A stretch of DNA of 64,000 bases, taken from Rubricoccus sp963708165 (GTDB taxonomy: Bacteria > Bacteroidota > Rhodothermia > Rhodothermales > Rubricoccaceae). Shown piece after piece: positions 26,365 to 35,581 of this stretch. The notes below the pieces were generated by a model that saw only the letters and a list, made by a program, of their open reading frames with translations, made no database searches and had not been told where the DNA came from. The stretch lies in the NCBI GenBank assembly GCA_963708165.1, contig OY970187.1, positions 2,046,001-2,110,000 on the forward strand, read 5' to 3'. Positions within the stretch are counted from its first letter, which is position 1, and the number at the start of each line of letters is the position of its first letter. A program made the translations under genes and the position numbers.

Positions 26365-27186
26365 TCAGAGGTCATGAACAGCGTCGGTACGGCCAGGCTC
26401 GGCGGCGATGCTGTAGATAGTGACCTCGGCGTCGGGAGAGCGGCGCGCGCCCTCGGGGCCATTGAAGGCTGCTTTGGCGTACGACGCGAGTACACGCGGC
26501 CCGCCATCGCCGTCGAACGACGTACGGCCCGAGGTGACCGAGGCCGCCACATCGCCGACCGACGCGGGCAGCAGCGCCGCGAGCGCCTCTGGTGGGGCGA
26601 GACGTACCGCCAGAGGCTGCCGCTCCACAGCGTGGGTCACGGCGCCCTCGCGCGACCAAAAGATGCGGCGCGAGATGGGATGCACAAACGCAGACTGCGC
26701 GGGCAACGCTGCAAACGCCCGCGGGTTGAGCACCGTCAGGATGGAGTCCACCTCTGCTTGCGACTGCGCCCGGCCGACCATGATCTCGCGGCCTGCCGAT
26801 GCCGCGGCACACGCCGAATACTGCCCGTAGGCCTCCCATGTCCACCGGTCACCTTCGCGCGATGCGTAGTCGGGCACGTTTGCGCACGCGGCCTCTGGCG
26901 CGGACGAATGGGCGTCGAGCGTCGCCTCAGCGCCAGAGGCGAACGCGACGTAGGTGCTCACCGCCAGGTCGCCAGTCTCGTAGAGCACTGCCGACGGCTC
27001 GCCCCACGAACTGCACCCGGCGGCGTCGCGCGCTCGGGGCTCGCACCCGGCGGCCTGGAGGTAGGCCGTGAGCGCCTCTGGCGCGAGCGCGCCAGGCACC
27101 TCGAAGGGTACATCGACGCGAAGAGAGGCGGGCTGGGCCGCTGCCACGCCCGCCAGCAGAGCGAGCGCGCACGTGAACAGGCGCAT
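26365..27186 (-). CDS. Exported protein of unknown function (273 aa)
   Basis: Not recognised. The signal peptide (MRLFTCALALLAGVAAAQPA) is followed by a mature domain with four cysteines in the first half (AAGCEPRARDAAGCSSWGE; ACANVPDY; YSACAAA), compatible with disulfides in the periplasm. It is the first gene of a three-gene minus-strand unit with a short gap before the proline-rich gene. Sizes and general composition suggest the three evolved together. Several 10-mers appear as SGA and PEA tripeptides. Confidence 0.7.
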   Translation of the reverse strand: MRLFTCALALLAGVAAAQPASLRVDVPFEVPGALAPEALTAYLQAAGCEPRARDAAGCSSWGEPSAVLYETGDLAVSTYVAFASGAEATLDAHSSAPEAACANVPDYASREGDRWTWEAYGQYSACAAASAGREIMVGRAQSQAEVDSILTVLNPRAFAALPAQSAFVHPISRRIFWSREGAVTHAVERQPLAVRLAPPEALAALLPASVGDVAASVTSGRTSFDGDGGPRVLASYAKAAFNGPEGARRSPDAEVTIYSIAAEPGRTDAVHDL

Positions 27187-27246
27187 GGGTACGAGGGTGG
27201 GTGCCCTAACCTAGCGCCGGTAGGCAACGTCACGCGTCAACGAGTA

Positions 27247-27264
27247 GCCTCTGGCGCCAGAGGC
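27247..27264. repeat. Palindromic 10-mer pair in the divergent intergenic region
   Basis: gcctctggcgccagaggc lies between two divergent genes, so here it cannot be a terminator for either. The 170-base region has two further single copies. Confidence 0.7.
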
Positions 27265-27394
27265 TGCGCGCTCCAGAGCCTAGCTGCCGAGCCTCTGGCG
27301 GTCTGCCGTTGCTCGCAGTGCCGGGGCACCTCGGCGCGGCGCGCGCGTTCGCGTTGTGTGCCCGCCAGAGGCCCGCTCCACCCTCACGCCACTC

Positions 27395-28923
27395 ATGGAA
27401 CACTTCGACGTGCTCATCATCGGCGCCGGCCTCTCGGGCCTGGGCGCGGCGTACTACCTCCAGCGCGACCGGCCCGGCACCACCTACGCCATTCTGGAGG
27501 CGCGCGGCGCGACGGGCGGCACGTGGGACCTCTTCCGCTACCCCGGCATCCGCTCCGACTCCGACCTCCACACGTTCGGCTACGAGTTCGAACCGTGGAC
27601 CGCCGAGGCCTCCATCGCGGGTGCCGACGACATCCTGAGCTATTTGCGCGAGACGGCCGACGCGCACGGCGTGAGCCAGCACGTGCGTCTGCACCACAAG
27701 GTGATCGGCGCGTCGTGGTCCACGCCAGAGGCTCGGTGGACGGTCGAGGTGGAGCAGGCCTCTGGCGAGCGCACGCAGCTCTCGTGCGGATGGCTGTTCT
27801 CCGCCAGCGGCTACTACCGCTACGACGAAGGCTTTACGCCGCGCTTCGAGGGCCGCGAGCGGTTCGCGGGCGAGATCGTCCACCCGCAGCACTGGCCCGA
27901 GGATCTGGACTACACCGGCAAGCGCGTCGTCGTCATTGGCAGCGGGGCGACGGCGGTTACGCTCGTGCCCGCGATGGCCTCTGGCGGCGCGGCGCACGTC
28001 ACGATGCTCCAGCGCACGCCCTCGTACGTGCTCCCCATTCCGAGCGTGGACCCGCTCACCAAGATCGCGCGGCGGCTGCTTCCCGACGGGCGCGCGCACG
28101 CGACCATGCGGCGCAAGCACATCGCGCAGCAACGGCTCGTGTGGTGGTTTTGCCAGCGCTATCCCAAGGCGGCGCGGCGCTTTATCCGGTGGGTCAACAG
28201 AAAGCTGCTGCCCGAGGGCTACCCCGTGGACGTGCACTTCAACCCGCCGTACGACCCGTGGGACCAACGCTTGTGCCTGGTCCCAGACGGCGACCTGTTC
28301 CGCTCGATCCGCGAAGGCGACGCCTCGGTCGTGACCGACAGCATTGAGACGTTTACCGAGCGCGGCGTGCGCCTGTCCTCTGGCGCCGAGATCGAGGCCG
28401 ACGTGATTGTTACGGCCACAGGCCTCAACCTTCTCCCGTTCGGCGGCATCGCGCTGCGCGTGGACGGAGAGCCGGTGAGCTTGCCCGAGACCGTCGCGTT
28501 CAAAGGGCTGATGCTCAGCGGCGTGCCCAACTTCTGCGTCGCGATTGGCTACACGAGCGCCTCGTGGACGCTCAAGATCGGCCTCTTGTGCGAGCACTTC
28601 TGCCGCATCCTGGCCTACATGGACGCCAGAGGCCTCGACATCTGCCGCCCCGAGATCAGCGATCCCGCGATGCCCACGCGGCCACTGCTGGACTTCGGCG
28701 CGGGCTACGTGCAGCGCTCTATCGACCAGCTTCCGCGCCAGGGCGACCGCTTCCCGTGGCTCATGCCCGTCGACTACCACACCGACACCAAAGTGCTCCG
28801 CACCGGCCGCGTGGACGACGAGCACCTGCACTTTTCCGCCTCTGGCGATGCCGCCTCTGGCCTGCGCCCATTACGACCAGCCGCCCGGCCTCTGGCGAGA
28901 CTGCCGTTCCCATCTCCGTATGA
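27395..28923 (+). CDS. Baeyer-Villiger-type flavin monooxygenase, C-terminus probably shifted by one missing base
   Basis: About 509 residues. FAD motif IGAGLSGLGAAYYLQ at the N-terminus; BVMO fingerprint FAGEIVHPQHWP near residue 160; NADPH motif VVIGSGATAVTLVP just after it; ATGLNLLPFGG later. This identifies a class B flavoprotein monooxygenase acting on ketones or aldehydes with NADPH and oxygen. In the given sequence the frame runs past its expected end and on to 29437 inside the next gene. One missing base near 28860 would end it at 28923, overlapping the ATG of the SDR as ATGA. If instead there is one extra base, it would fuse to the SDR. The catalytic part is unaffected. Confidence 0.82.
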
Positions 28924-29774
28924 GCGCGTTTACGCACAAAGTCGCCGTCGTGACGGGCGCCGGGTCGGGCATCGGCCGCGCGCTCGCGCTCGGGCTCGCC
29001 GCCAGAGGCGCACGGCTGGCCCTCTCAGATGTCAACGCGGCCACGCTAGAGGAAACCTCCGCCCTCGCCCGGGCCTCTGGCGCCGAGGTCCACACCGAGC
29101 TGCTCGACGTGAGCGACCGCGACGCCGTCGGTGCGTACGCCGAGGCCGTCGCGGCGCACTTTGGGGTCGTCCACCAGCTGTACAACAACGCGGGCATCGC
29201 AGGCACGGCGCAGCCTCTGGCGGAGACCGACTACGCGACGTTCGAGCGCGTGCTGGGCGTCAACCTGTGGGGCGTGATCTATGGTTCGCGCGAGTTTTTG
29301 CCGCACCTCGTCGCCTCGGGCAGCGGCCACGTGGTCAACATCAGCAGCCTCAATGGCTTCATGGGGCAGGCCAACATGACGGCGTACTGCGCCTCCAAGT
29401 TTGGCGTGCGCGGCTTTACCGAGGCGCTGCGCGCTGAGATGCGCGCCGAGCGCGCGCCCGTGCGCGTCACGGTCGTCCACCCAGGTGGCATCCAGACCAA
29501 CATCTCGACCGCCGCGCTGGAAGCTGCCGGGCCTCTGGCGCCAGAGGCCCGACGGCGCGCCGAGCACCGCACCCGGGTCTACAACGAGACGCTGTTCCGC
29601 ACGACCGCGCCAGAGGCCGCGCGCATCATTTTGGACGGCGTCGCCAGAGGCAAGGAGCGCATCCTCGTCGGCTCGGACGCCCGGGCGGTGGACCTGGGCG
29701 TGCGGCTGGTCCCGGCGCTGTACTCGCGCGTAGTCGCGTGGTGGGAGCGGCGGACGTTCGGGGAGGCGCCGTGA
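28920..29774 (+). CDS. Short-chain dehydrogenase/reductase
   Basis: A 284-residue classical SDR. TGAGSGIGRALAL binds NAD(P); YNNAG and the Ser-Tyr-Lys triad in NISSLNGFMGQANMTAYCAS followed by K are intact. It is coupled to the upstream monooxygenase and to the downstream membrane protein (start overlaps the stop). Monooxygenase-SDR pairs of this kind occur in mycobacterial and other operons for ketone or lipid oxidation, so the pair may act on one substrate in sequence. Substrate unknown. Confidence 0.88.
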   Translation: MSAFTHKVAVVTGAGSGIGRALALGLAARGARLALSDVNAATLEETSALARASGAEVHTELLDVSDRDAVGAYAEAVAAHFGVVHQLYNNAGIAGTAQPLAETDYATFERVLGVNLWGVIYGSREFLPHLVASGSGHVVNISSLNGFMGQANMTAYCASKFGVRGFTEALRAEMRAERAPVRVTVVHPGGIQTNISTAALEAAGPLAPEARRRAEHRTRVYNETLFRTTAPEAARIILDGVARGKERILVGSDARAVDLGVRLVPALYSRVVAWWERRTFGEAP

Positions 29775-30490
29775 GCACATCTCGCGCAGCGGTTGCCCGC
29801 GTGTGGTGGGCCGTGCTGGCCCTCGTCGCCGCGCTCTCGGTCTGGGTGGACCTGTTCGCGTTCGTCCGCACGAATGCAGGCGTCGCGGGCGCGACGGTGT
29901 TTAGCAACCAGGCCTCTGGCGCTGAAGCGGCGGGTGCATGGGCGTGGGCGCTCCGGCACGCAAGCTTTTTCACGATGCAGAGCAACCTCCTCGTGGCAGC
30001 GGCGGCGCTGCCGCTCGCGCTCGACCCGCGCCACGACAGCTACCTCTGGCGCGGGGTCCGCTTGGCGTCGCTGCTCGGCATCACCATTACCGCCGTCGTG
30101 TTCGTCGCCGTGCTCGCGCCGATCTACCGTCCCGAAGGCATCGCGCAGTGGACGAACATCGGCCTGCACTACCTCTCGCCGATCATGGCGCTGGGTGGCT
30201 GGGTGCTGTTCGGCCCGTGGGGTCGCACCGGCGGCGCCGCGTGGGTGCCCTCCGTCGTCTGGGTCGCGCTGTGGACGGCGTGGACGTTCGCGCACGGCGC
30301 CGCCAGCGGCTGGTATCCGTACCCGTTTATCGACGTGGCAGTGCTGGGATACGCGGCGGCGCTGGGCAACGTCGCCGTCATCCTCGTGGGGGGCATCGTA
30401 CTGCTCCTCGCGGTGCGCGGACTGGACGCATGGCTCGCGCGGCGAACGGCCTCTGGCGCGGCGCGCGCGGTCTCGGATCGGTCGAGCTGA
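29771..30490 (+). CDS. Integral membrane protein, Pr6Pr-like family
   Basis: A 239-residue protein with about six hydrophobic segments, starting at GTG 29771, which overlaps the SDR stop. VFSNQ, FFTMQSNLLVAAAAL, PIYRPEGIAQWTNIGLHYLS and GWYPYPFIDV fit the Pr6Pr family of six-helix membrane proteins, whose function is unknown. It is the third gene of the monooxygenase-SDR operon. Gene boundaries are clear; function is not. Confidence 0.7.
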   Translation: MSTSRAAVARVWWAVLALVAALSVWVDLFAFVRTNAGVAGATVFSNQASGAEAAGAWAWALRHASFFTMQSNLLVAAAALPLALDPRHDSYLWRGVRLASLLGITITAVVFVAVLAPIYRPEGIAQWTNIGLHYLSPIMALGGWVLFGPWGRTGGAAWVPSVVWVALWTAWTFAHGAASGWYPYPFIDVAVLGYAAALGNVAVILVGGIVLLLAVRGLDAWLARRTASGAARAVSDRSS

Positions 30491-30500
30491 CGCGCGCCGG

Positions 30501-30518
30501 GCCTCTGGCGCCAGAGGC
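30501..30518. repeat. Palindromic 10-mer pair after the Pr6Pr-like gene
   Basis: gcctctggcgccagaggc lies about ten bases after the operon's final stop codon. Confidence 0.7.
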
Positions 30519-30628
30519 CGCGCAGTGCCGGAGGAGATGCGCACGTTGCGATGCTCACCAGGCTTCTAGCGTCCGTCGGGTCTCTTCACAGGGCCGCCGT
30601 ATACTCTTGCAAACCTGCCTATGCAACC

Positions 30629-31084
30629 ATGCGGTATGTCCCTCTTGTCCTGTCCCTCCTTCTCTTCGGGGGCTGTGATCTCTTCAGCCTTCCTACCGGC
30701 GAGACGTCGTTCGAACTCTCCGGAGACGTCGAAGCGACGACATACACAGGCGACGCCTTTGTCGTCACCGCTGAGAACGGCGACGGCGTGACGCGCTCGC
30801 GGGTTGTGCTCGAAGGGGACGATGGTGAGTTCACCTACACGGTGTACATCGAAGCGCCGGGCCAGGCGTTTGAGGAGGGCACGCAGTCCATCAGCCGGAC
30901 ATCGCCGTACAGCGTACGCGTCCCGGTGCTCCTCACCGACTCCCCGCGGGGTGTGAGCGGGACGGTTACCATCACGTCCGTCCGAGGCGGCGACGTGACG
31001 GGCTCCTTCGACGTGGGCGTCACGCCGTACGGCGACACGGCCTCGCGGTTTATCCGGGGCACGTTCCGCGCCCCCGAGCGCTAG
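30629..31084 (+). CDS. Small lipoprotein of unknown function
   Basis: A 151-residue protein with signal peptide and lipobox (MRYVPLVLSLLLFGGCDLF). The mature part is beta-rich with no recognised domain (SFELSGDVEATTYTGDAFVV; GTVTITSVRGGDVTGSFDVG), resembling small Ig-like lipoproteins of Bacteroidota. Start chosen at 30629 for the signal peptide; an ATG lies 8 bases upstream out of frame. The coding region is free of the 10-mer, although a palindromic pair flanks it on both sides. Confidence 0.7.
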   Translation: MRYVPLVLSLLLFGGCDLFSLPTGETSFELSGDVEATTYTGDAFVVTAENGDGVTRSRVVLEGDDGEFTYTVYIEAPGQAFEEGTQSISRTSPYSVRVPVLLTDSPRGVSGTVTITSVRGGDVTGSFDVGVTPYGDTASRFIRGTFRAPER

Positions 31085-31086
31085 AG

Positions 31087-31104
31087 GCCTCTGGCGCCAG
31101 AGGC
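31087..31104. repeat. Palindromic 10-mer pair between convergent genes
   Basis: gcctctggcgccagaggc starts two bases after the lipoprotein stop and touches the stop of the convergent L,D-transpeptidase gene, a bidirectional terminator position. Confidence 0.75.
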
Positions 31105-32079
31105 TAAGAGTTGTTGGCAGCCTGCTGCCTCTTGCGGTCAAAGGCTTTCTGCTGGTCCGTGCCCGGCGGCACGTCGTACGGGTGCGCGGGGAGCGTCACC
31201 ACGCGCAGCGACGGCGTGTCGCCGTTCCACTCGAAGCGCACCGGAGGGCCGTCGACAGGCTCCTCGCCGTCGCCTAGGACGAGGACGGTCGTGCCCTGCT
31301 TGAGTACGCGGCCGTCGGCACTTGGAAGGCCTCTGGCGGCGTTGCCGCGCGTCGTCTCCCAGCCGTCGGCCCAGTCGTAGATCCACTTCGCGTCGTCGGT
31401 GATCAGACGCACGCAGCCGTGGCTGGCGGGCTCCCCGATGGGCATCCGGTACTGGTGGACGTGGATGCCGCGCTCGTGGTAGAAGTTGAACACCCAGCGC
31501 ATGCGCCAGCGCTCGCCCGGAGGCGAGAGCGTCGAGATACGGTCCAGCTCTTTCCAGTTGAAGTTGTAGCGGCCCGCGGGCGTCTGGCTGTCGATCGCGC
31601 CCGTGTTGACAAGGCCCCAGCGCTCCAAGTCCCCGTTCTCGTACGCCGCCCAGGCCTGCACGCCTTTGTGAATGATGTACAGCTTGTCGAACTCCGCCGC
31701 GCCCTCATAACGGCGTGGAAAGGGCGCGTAGGCGCGCGGGTCCAGCCCGAGTTGACTGGGCAGCACGAGCGTGTCACCAATCCCGAGATCGCCCACGAAC
31801 AGGCGGTTCAGGAACTGCACCATCGGCACGCGATCCTTGCCCACCGCGCGGTTGCCGTCGCCCATGGCGCGGTACAAGTTCTCCCGCGCGAAGATGGAGT
31901 TGCCCGTCTCGTGGTCTGAGCACGTGGACGTTCCACGTCACCTCTGGAATCTCCGAGAGGTCCTGGCGCACAGCGTACAGCAGCTCACCGATCTCCGACT
32001 GATCGTAGAGACGCCCGGCCGGTTGGGCGATGGCGCCAGAGGCAAGACAGAGCAGCAGGGCAGCGAAAGCGACGCGCAT
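31104..32079 (-). CDS. L,D-transpeptidase (YkuD) exported enzyme, interrupted by a +1 frameshift
   Basis: About 324 residues after removing one base near 31915. Signal peptide MRVAFAALLLCLASGAIAQ. LVLPSQLGLDPRAYAPFPRR is a LysM-like or linker region, then the YkuD domain with FFYHERGIHVHQ-type histidine (GIHVHQYRMPIGEPASHGCV) and the catalytic SHGCVRL cysteine near residue 230. It should cross-link or anchor peptidoglycan in the periplasm. The break lies between VTWNVHVL and ETGNSIFARENLYRAMGDG. The domain with the active site is intact downstream of the break. Confidence 0.83.
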
Positions 32080-32309
32080 CACAGAGCAGAGGAAAGCGGG
32101 GTGCCGAAGAAACGCAGACCCGGCGTGCATGTGTGCCGCGCGCTGTACTTTTTCACAGCCCACAGCCCCGAACGGGCCTCTGGCGGCCGTTTCGCCTCGT
32201 GATGGTTTCCTGAGGGCGCCTCTGGCGTGGCGCTACCGGCGCTTTTCTGCCTCTTGCGCCAGAGGCTCTCCACACGCGGTGCCGAGCACGAGACGGGGCT
32301 CGCCAGAGG

Positions 32310-33278
32310 CTACGCCACCAGCCACACTAGGTAGCCCGCGTACGCCAGCAGCAACACGCCGCCTTCCCAGCGACGCGTTTTGCCACCGGTAAAGAGGAAA
32401 ACTGTCGTCAGCACCGCCATGGCCAGCATGACGGCGATGACCGTCCACTCGATGCCCTCAGAGTAGATGGGCGCGACGATGGCCGCCGGGCCGATCACGC
32501 CGAGCACGTTGAACACGTTGGAGCCGATCGCGCCGCCGAGCGCGATCTCGCCGTGGCCTCTGGCGGCCGCGACGATCGTCGTGGCCAGCTCGGGCAGGCT
32601 CGTGCCGATGGCGACGAGCGTGAGGCCGATGATGGCCTCGCTGACGCCTAGCGTCTGCGCGATGGACACGGCGCCATCGACGAGCCACCCGGCGCCGAAG
32701 ACCAGCATCGCGAGCCCCACAAACACCAGACCCACTTGGAGCGCCACTTTCCAGCCCGGCGCCGCGAGCGCATCCTCGACCGCGATGGGCAGATCCTCCG
32801 AAGCCGCGCGCGCAGCTTTGGTCTCGCGCCGCGAGCTCGCGATGCCCCAGACGGTGTACAGCACGATGCCGCACGTCAGGATGATGCCTTCGATACTGCT
32901 CAACACACCGTCGATCAGAAACGCCCAGAGCAGCAGCATCGAGCCGATCATCACCGGCACGTCGTGCGTGAGCAGGCGACGGTCCACGACCAGAGGCGAG
33001 AGCGCAGCGCTCAGCCCGACGATCAGGCCCAGGTTCGCGATGTTGGAGCCGATCACGTTGCCCAGCGCAACGGGGCCGTTGCCACCGAGCGCAGCTTTTA
33101 CGCTCACCACCAGTTCCGGGCTCGACGTGCCGAACGCGACAACCGTCAGGCCCACAACGAGCGGCGTGATGCCAAACCGCAGCGCCAGCGCTGCCGCGCC
33201 GCGCACCAGCGCCTCCGCACCCGCCACCAACAGCACGACGCCTCCGCCCATGTAGAGCAAACTTTGGGTCAGGGTCAT
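32310..33278 (-). CDS. Calcium/sodium antiporter family (CaCA, YrbG-like)
   Basis: A 322-residue inner-membrane exchanger with ten or so hydrophobic segments and two inverted alpha-repeat motifs: VVAFGTSSPELVVS with NVIGSNIANLG in the first half, and VAIGTSLPELATT with AIGSNVFNVLGV in the second. These are the ion-binding signatures of K-dependent Na/Ca exchangers and bacterial YrbG proteins. Start at 33278 (MTLTQSLLYMGGG). An uninterrupted upstream extension exists but is antisense to nothing meaningful and is rejected. Monocistronic. Confidence 0.88.
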   Translation of the reverse strand: MTLTQSLLYMGGGVVLLVAGAEALVRGAAALALRFGITPLVVGLTVVAFGTSSPELVVSVKAALGGNGPVALGNVIGSNIANLGLIVGLSAALSPLVVDRRLLTHDVPVMIGSMLLLWAFLIDGVLSSIEGIILTCGIVLYTVWGIASSRRETKAARAASEDLPIAVEDALAAPGWKVALQVGLVFVGLAMLVFGAGWLVDGAVSIAQTLGVSEAIIGLTLVAIGTSLPELATTIVAAARGHGEIALGGAIGSNVFNVLGVIGPAAIVAPIYSEGIEWTVIAVMLAMAVLTTVFLFTGGKTRRWEGGVLLLAYAGYLVWLVA

Positions 33279-33433
33279 GCGGGACGTACGGCGGAGAGGG
33301 CGGGCGAAGCTAGGCCTCTGGCGGAAGCCGGATGACGAACACTCGGCGCGCCCGGAACAGGCCAGCCCTCTACACACAAAGCCTCTGGCGCCAGATCCCG
33401 AAGAGGGGCATGTCGCCAGAGGCTTCAAAAACT

Positions 33434-34768
33434 TTACGCCGTTTCGATGGCCTCTGGCGCCTCGGAGACGGACGGGCAGGTGCGGAGCAGAACGTAGCCG
33501 GTCACGCCCGAGATGAGCGAGGCGACGAGGATGCCCAGCTTCGCGCTGTCCAGAAGCGTGGGGTCGGTCGTGAACGCGAGGTTGGCGATGAAGATGGACA
33601 TCGTAAAGCCGATGCCGGTCAGGAAGCTCACGCCGAGCATCTGGCGCCACGTCACGTTCTCGGGCAGGTTGGCGATGCCACTCTTGACCGCGATCCACGC
33701 CAGAAGCATCACGCCGACCGGCTTGCCGATGACGAGACCCGCCGCGATGCCGAGCGCGACGGCGTCGGTGAGCAGGGCTCCCGCACCGGCGCCAAGCGCG
33801 ACGCCGGCATTCGCCAGGGCGAAGACGGGCATCACGAAAAAGGCCACGAAGCTGTGAAGGCCGTGCTCCAGCCGCGCCAGAGGCGTCTCGACGGCCTCGA
33901 CGCTTTCCTCTAGATTGTGCAGCGCGTACGTCTGCTCGCTGTTGGGCTCTACCTGCCCTGGCTTCATCGTGTCGGCAAACGTGGCGAGGTAGCCTCTGGC
34001 GCGCTCCAGAAACGCCGGGGCGTCGATCTTGCGCGAGGCGGGAATGGTGAGCGCCACGAGCACGCCCGCGACCGTCGCGTGAACACCGCTCTTGAGGAAC
34101 GCCACCCAGATCACGAGACCGATCAGCGCGTACGGCCACGTCTTGCGCACACCGAGGCGGTTCAAGACAGCCAGCACCGCAACGAGTGCGATACCGAGTG
34201 CGAGCGCTCCCAGCTTCAACTCGGCGGTGTAGAACAGCGCGATTACCATGACGGCCATGAGGTCGTCGGCGATGGCGAGTGCGGTGAGAAAGATCTTCAG
34301 CGCCAGAGGCGCGCGAGTGCCGAGAAGTGCGAGCACGCCGAGCGCGAACGCGATATCGGTCGCCATCGGCACGCCCCAACCTGCCATACGCTCCGGGCTA
34401 CCGATGCCTGCGTTGACGGCCACGTAGATCAGCGCCGGGATCGCCGCGCCACCAAGCGCTGCGATTACAGAGAGCGCCGCCTTTTTGGGGTTGGACAACT
34501 CGCCCACCAGTACCTCCCGCTTGATCTCCAGCCCGACGACGAAGAAGAAGAGCGCCATCAACCCGTCATTCACCCACAGCAAGAACGGCTTCGAGATCTC
34601 GAACGAACCGGCGCCGACGGTGATGTATGTGCCCCACAGATCTGCGTACGATGCGGCGAACGGGCTGTTGGCCCATGCAAACGCCACGACGGCACAGAAA
34701 AGGAGCAAGATGCCACCGGCGGCTTCGGTGCGAAAAAAGTCCTGAAAGGACGAAACGAGAGATCGCAT
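33434..34768 (-). CDS. nhaA: Na+/H+ antiporter NhaA
   Basis: A 444-residue inner-membrane antiporter. MATDIAFALGVLALLG and ALAIADDLMAV hold the aspartates equivalent to D133 and D163/D164 of E. coli NhaA; GLEIKREVLVGELSNP and FFVMPVFALANAGV are also family signatures. VSFLTGIGFTMSIFIANLAF near the C-terminus is strongly conserved. It exports sodium for pH and salt homeostasis, in keeping with a marine host. It ends with motif-coded PEA near the C-terminus. Start at 34768 (MRSLVSSFQDFFRTEAAGG) fits the family. Confidence 0.92.
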   Translation of the reverse strand: MRSLVSSFQDFFRTEAAGGILLLFCAVVAFAWANSPFAASYADLWGTYITVGAGSFEISKPFLLWVNDGLMALFFFVVGLEIKREVLVGELSNPKKAALSVIAALGGAAIPALIYVAVNAGIGSPERMAGWGVPMATDIAFALGVLALLGTRAPLALKIFLTALAIADDLMAVMVIALFYTAELKLGALALGIALVAVLAVLNRLGVRKTWPYALIGLVIWVAFLKSGVHATVAGVLVALTIPASRKIDAPAFLERARGYLATFADTMKPGQVEPNSEQTYALHNLEESVEAVETPLARLEHGLHSFVAFFVMPVFALANAGVALGAGAGALLTDAVALGIAAGLVIGKPVGVMLLAWIAVKSGIANLPENVTWRQMLGVSFLTGIGFTMSIFIANLAFTTDPTLLDSAKLGILVASLISGVTGYVLLRTCPSVSEAPEAIETA

Positions 34769-35045
34769 AGTGAGGGGAGGTGAACACACCCGGCGGGCCA
34801 AGTGTGCGCCTCTGGCGCGGTGCCAGAGGTGGAGAAGGGGCCTCGGGACATCCGAGGTGAAACCAGAGGGCAGGATACCCGCCAGAGGCCAGACGTGGCC
34901 GTATGTCTACGCGGTGCGTTCGAGCACGACGCACCGCCCCAGCCAGTCCCGCTTGGGACAGGGCTTGTCTTTGCTCACACAGAGGAGGAGGGGGCGCATG
35001 GTGCCTCCCACGCCTAACCCGTTGTGTGGATTCATGAAAGCGGCT
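34769..35045 (-). promoter_or_regulatory. Long structured leader of nhaA
   Basis: A 277-base gap upstream of nhaA. On the nhaA strand it carries cctcgg/ccgagg (34834-34850) and cctctggc/gccagagg hairpins (34809-34829), the second built from the 10-mer. nhaA genes in some phyla have sodium-linked leader RNAs (nhaA-I, nhaA-II), but I cannot confirm a match to either consensus. No gene is seen here. Confidence 0.3.
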
Positions 35046-35581
35046 TCACACATCCTCCGTGAAGGCGGTTTCACGGATGCACTCCGAAGCCCTGGCCTCT
35101 GGCGCCAGAGGCCAGTACTCCGTCGGCGCGCTCGTGCTGTCCTTGTGCGTCGCGCGGCGCATCCGCGAAAACGGATAGCCGTTGCATCCCGTCCGCGGCG
35201 TCTCGGGGTTGACCTTGCCAGAGACCCGAGCCGCCTCTGGCACGGGCGCGTCGTAGACGCTCAGGCGGAAGGCCCACTCGTAAGGCGCCATGCCCTCCGG
35301 TGGAGTCCGGTCGATGCGTGTCGACGGGACACCGTCGGTGGGGTTCGCCGCGTCGTTTTGCGCGAGGAGCGATCGGGCCTCTGGCGTCCACTGCGCGATG
35401 TGGTGGCGGGCGTTGGGACGTTGCGTCCACGTGCTCGGCGTGATCGTGTAGACGATCCCGTAGTCGTCCACGAACGCGCTGTGAGCACCGCGGGTGGCTT
35501 ACCAGAGGCCTCTGGCGGGGAGACGGCTCCGCACCCCGCCAGCGCAGTGATGAGCGCGAGAGCGCCAGAGGCGCGTCTCAC
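35046..35581 (-). CDS. Lipoprotein of unknown function, frame broken by one missing base
   Basis: About 178 residues if one base is restored near 35487. The N-terminus MRRASGALALITALAGC is a lipobox signal. After the break the frame continues as FVDDYGIVYTITPSTWTQRP, then WTPEARSLLAQNDAA, APYEWAFRLSVYDAP and a charged tail. No family is recognised. Unlike most breaks in this window, this one fits a deletion (length plus one divides by three). Its stop-codon end lies next to the nhaA leader, and its start overlaps the rny stop region. Confidence 0.6.

Noticed and set aside
32310..34379. 689-residue protein extending the cation exchanger upstream
   Set aside because: The first ~365 residues are antisense/out-of-frame translation of nhaA; the conserved exchanger begins at 33278.
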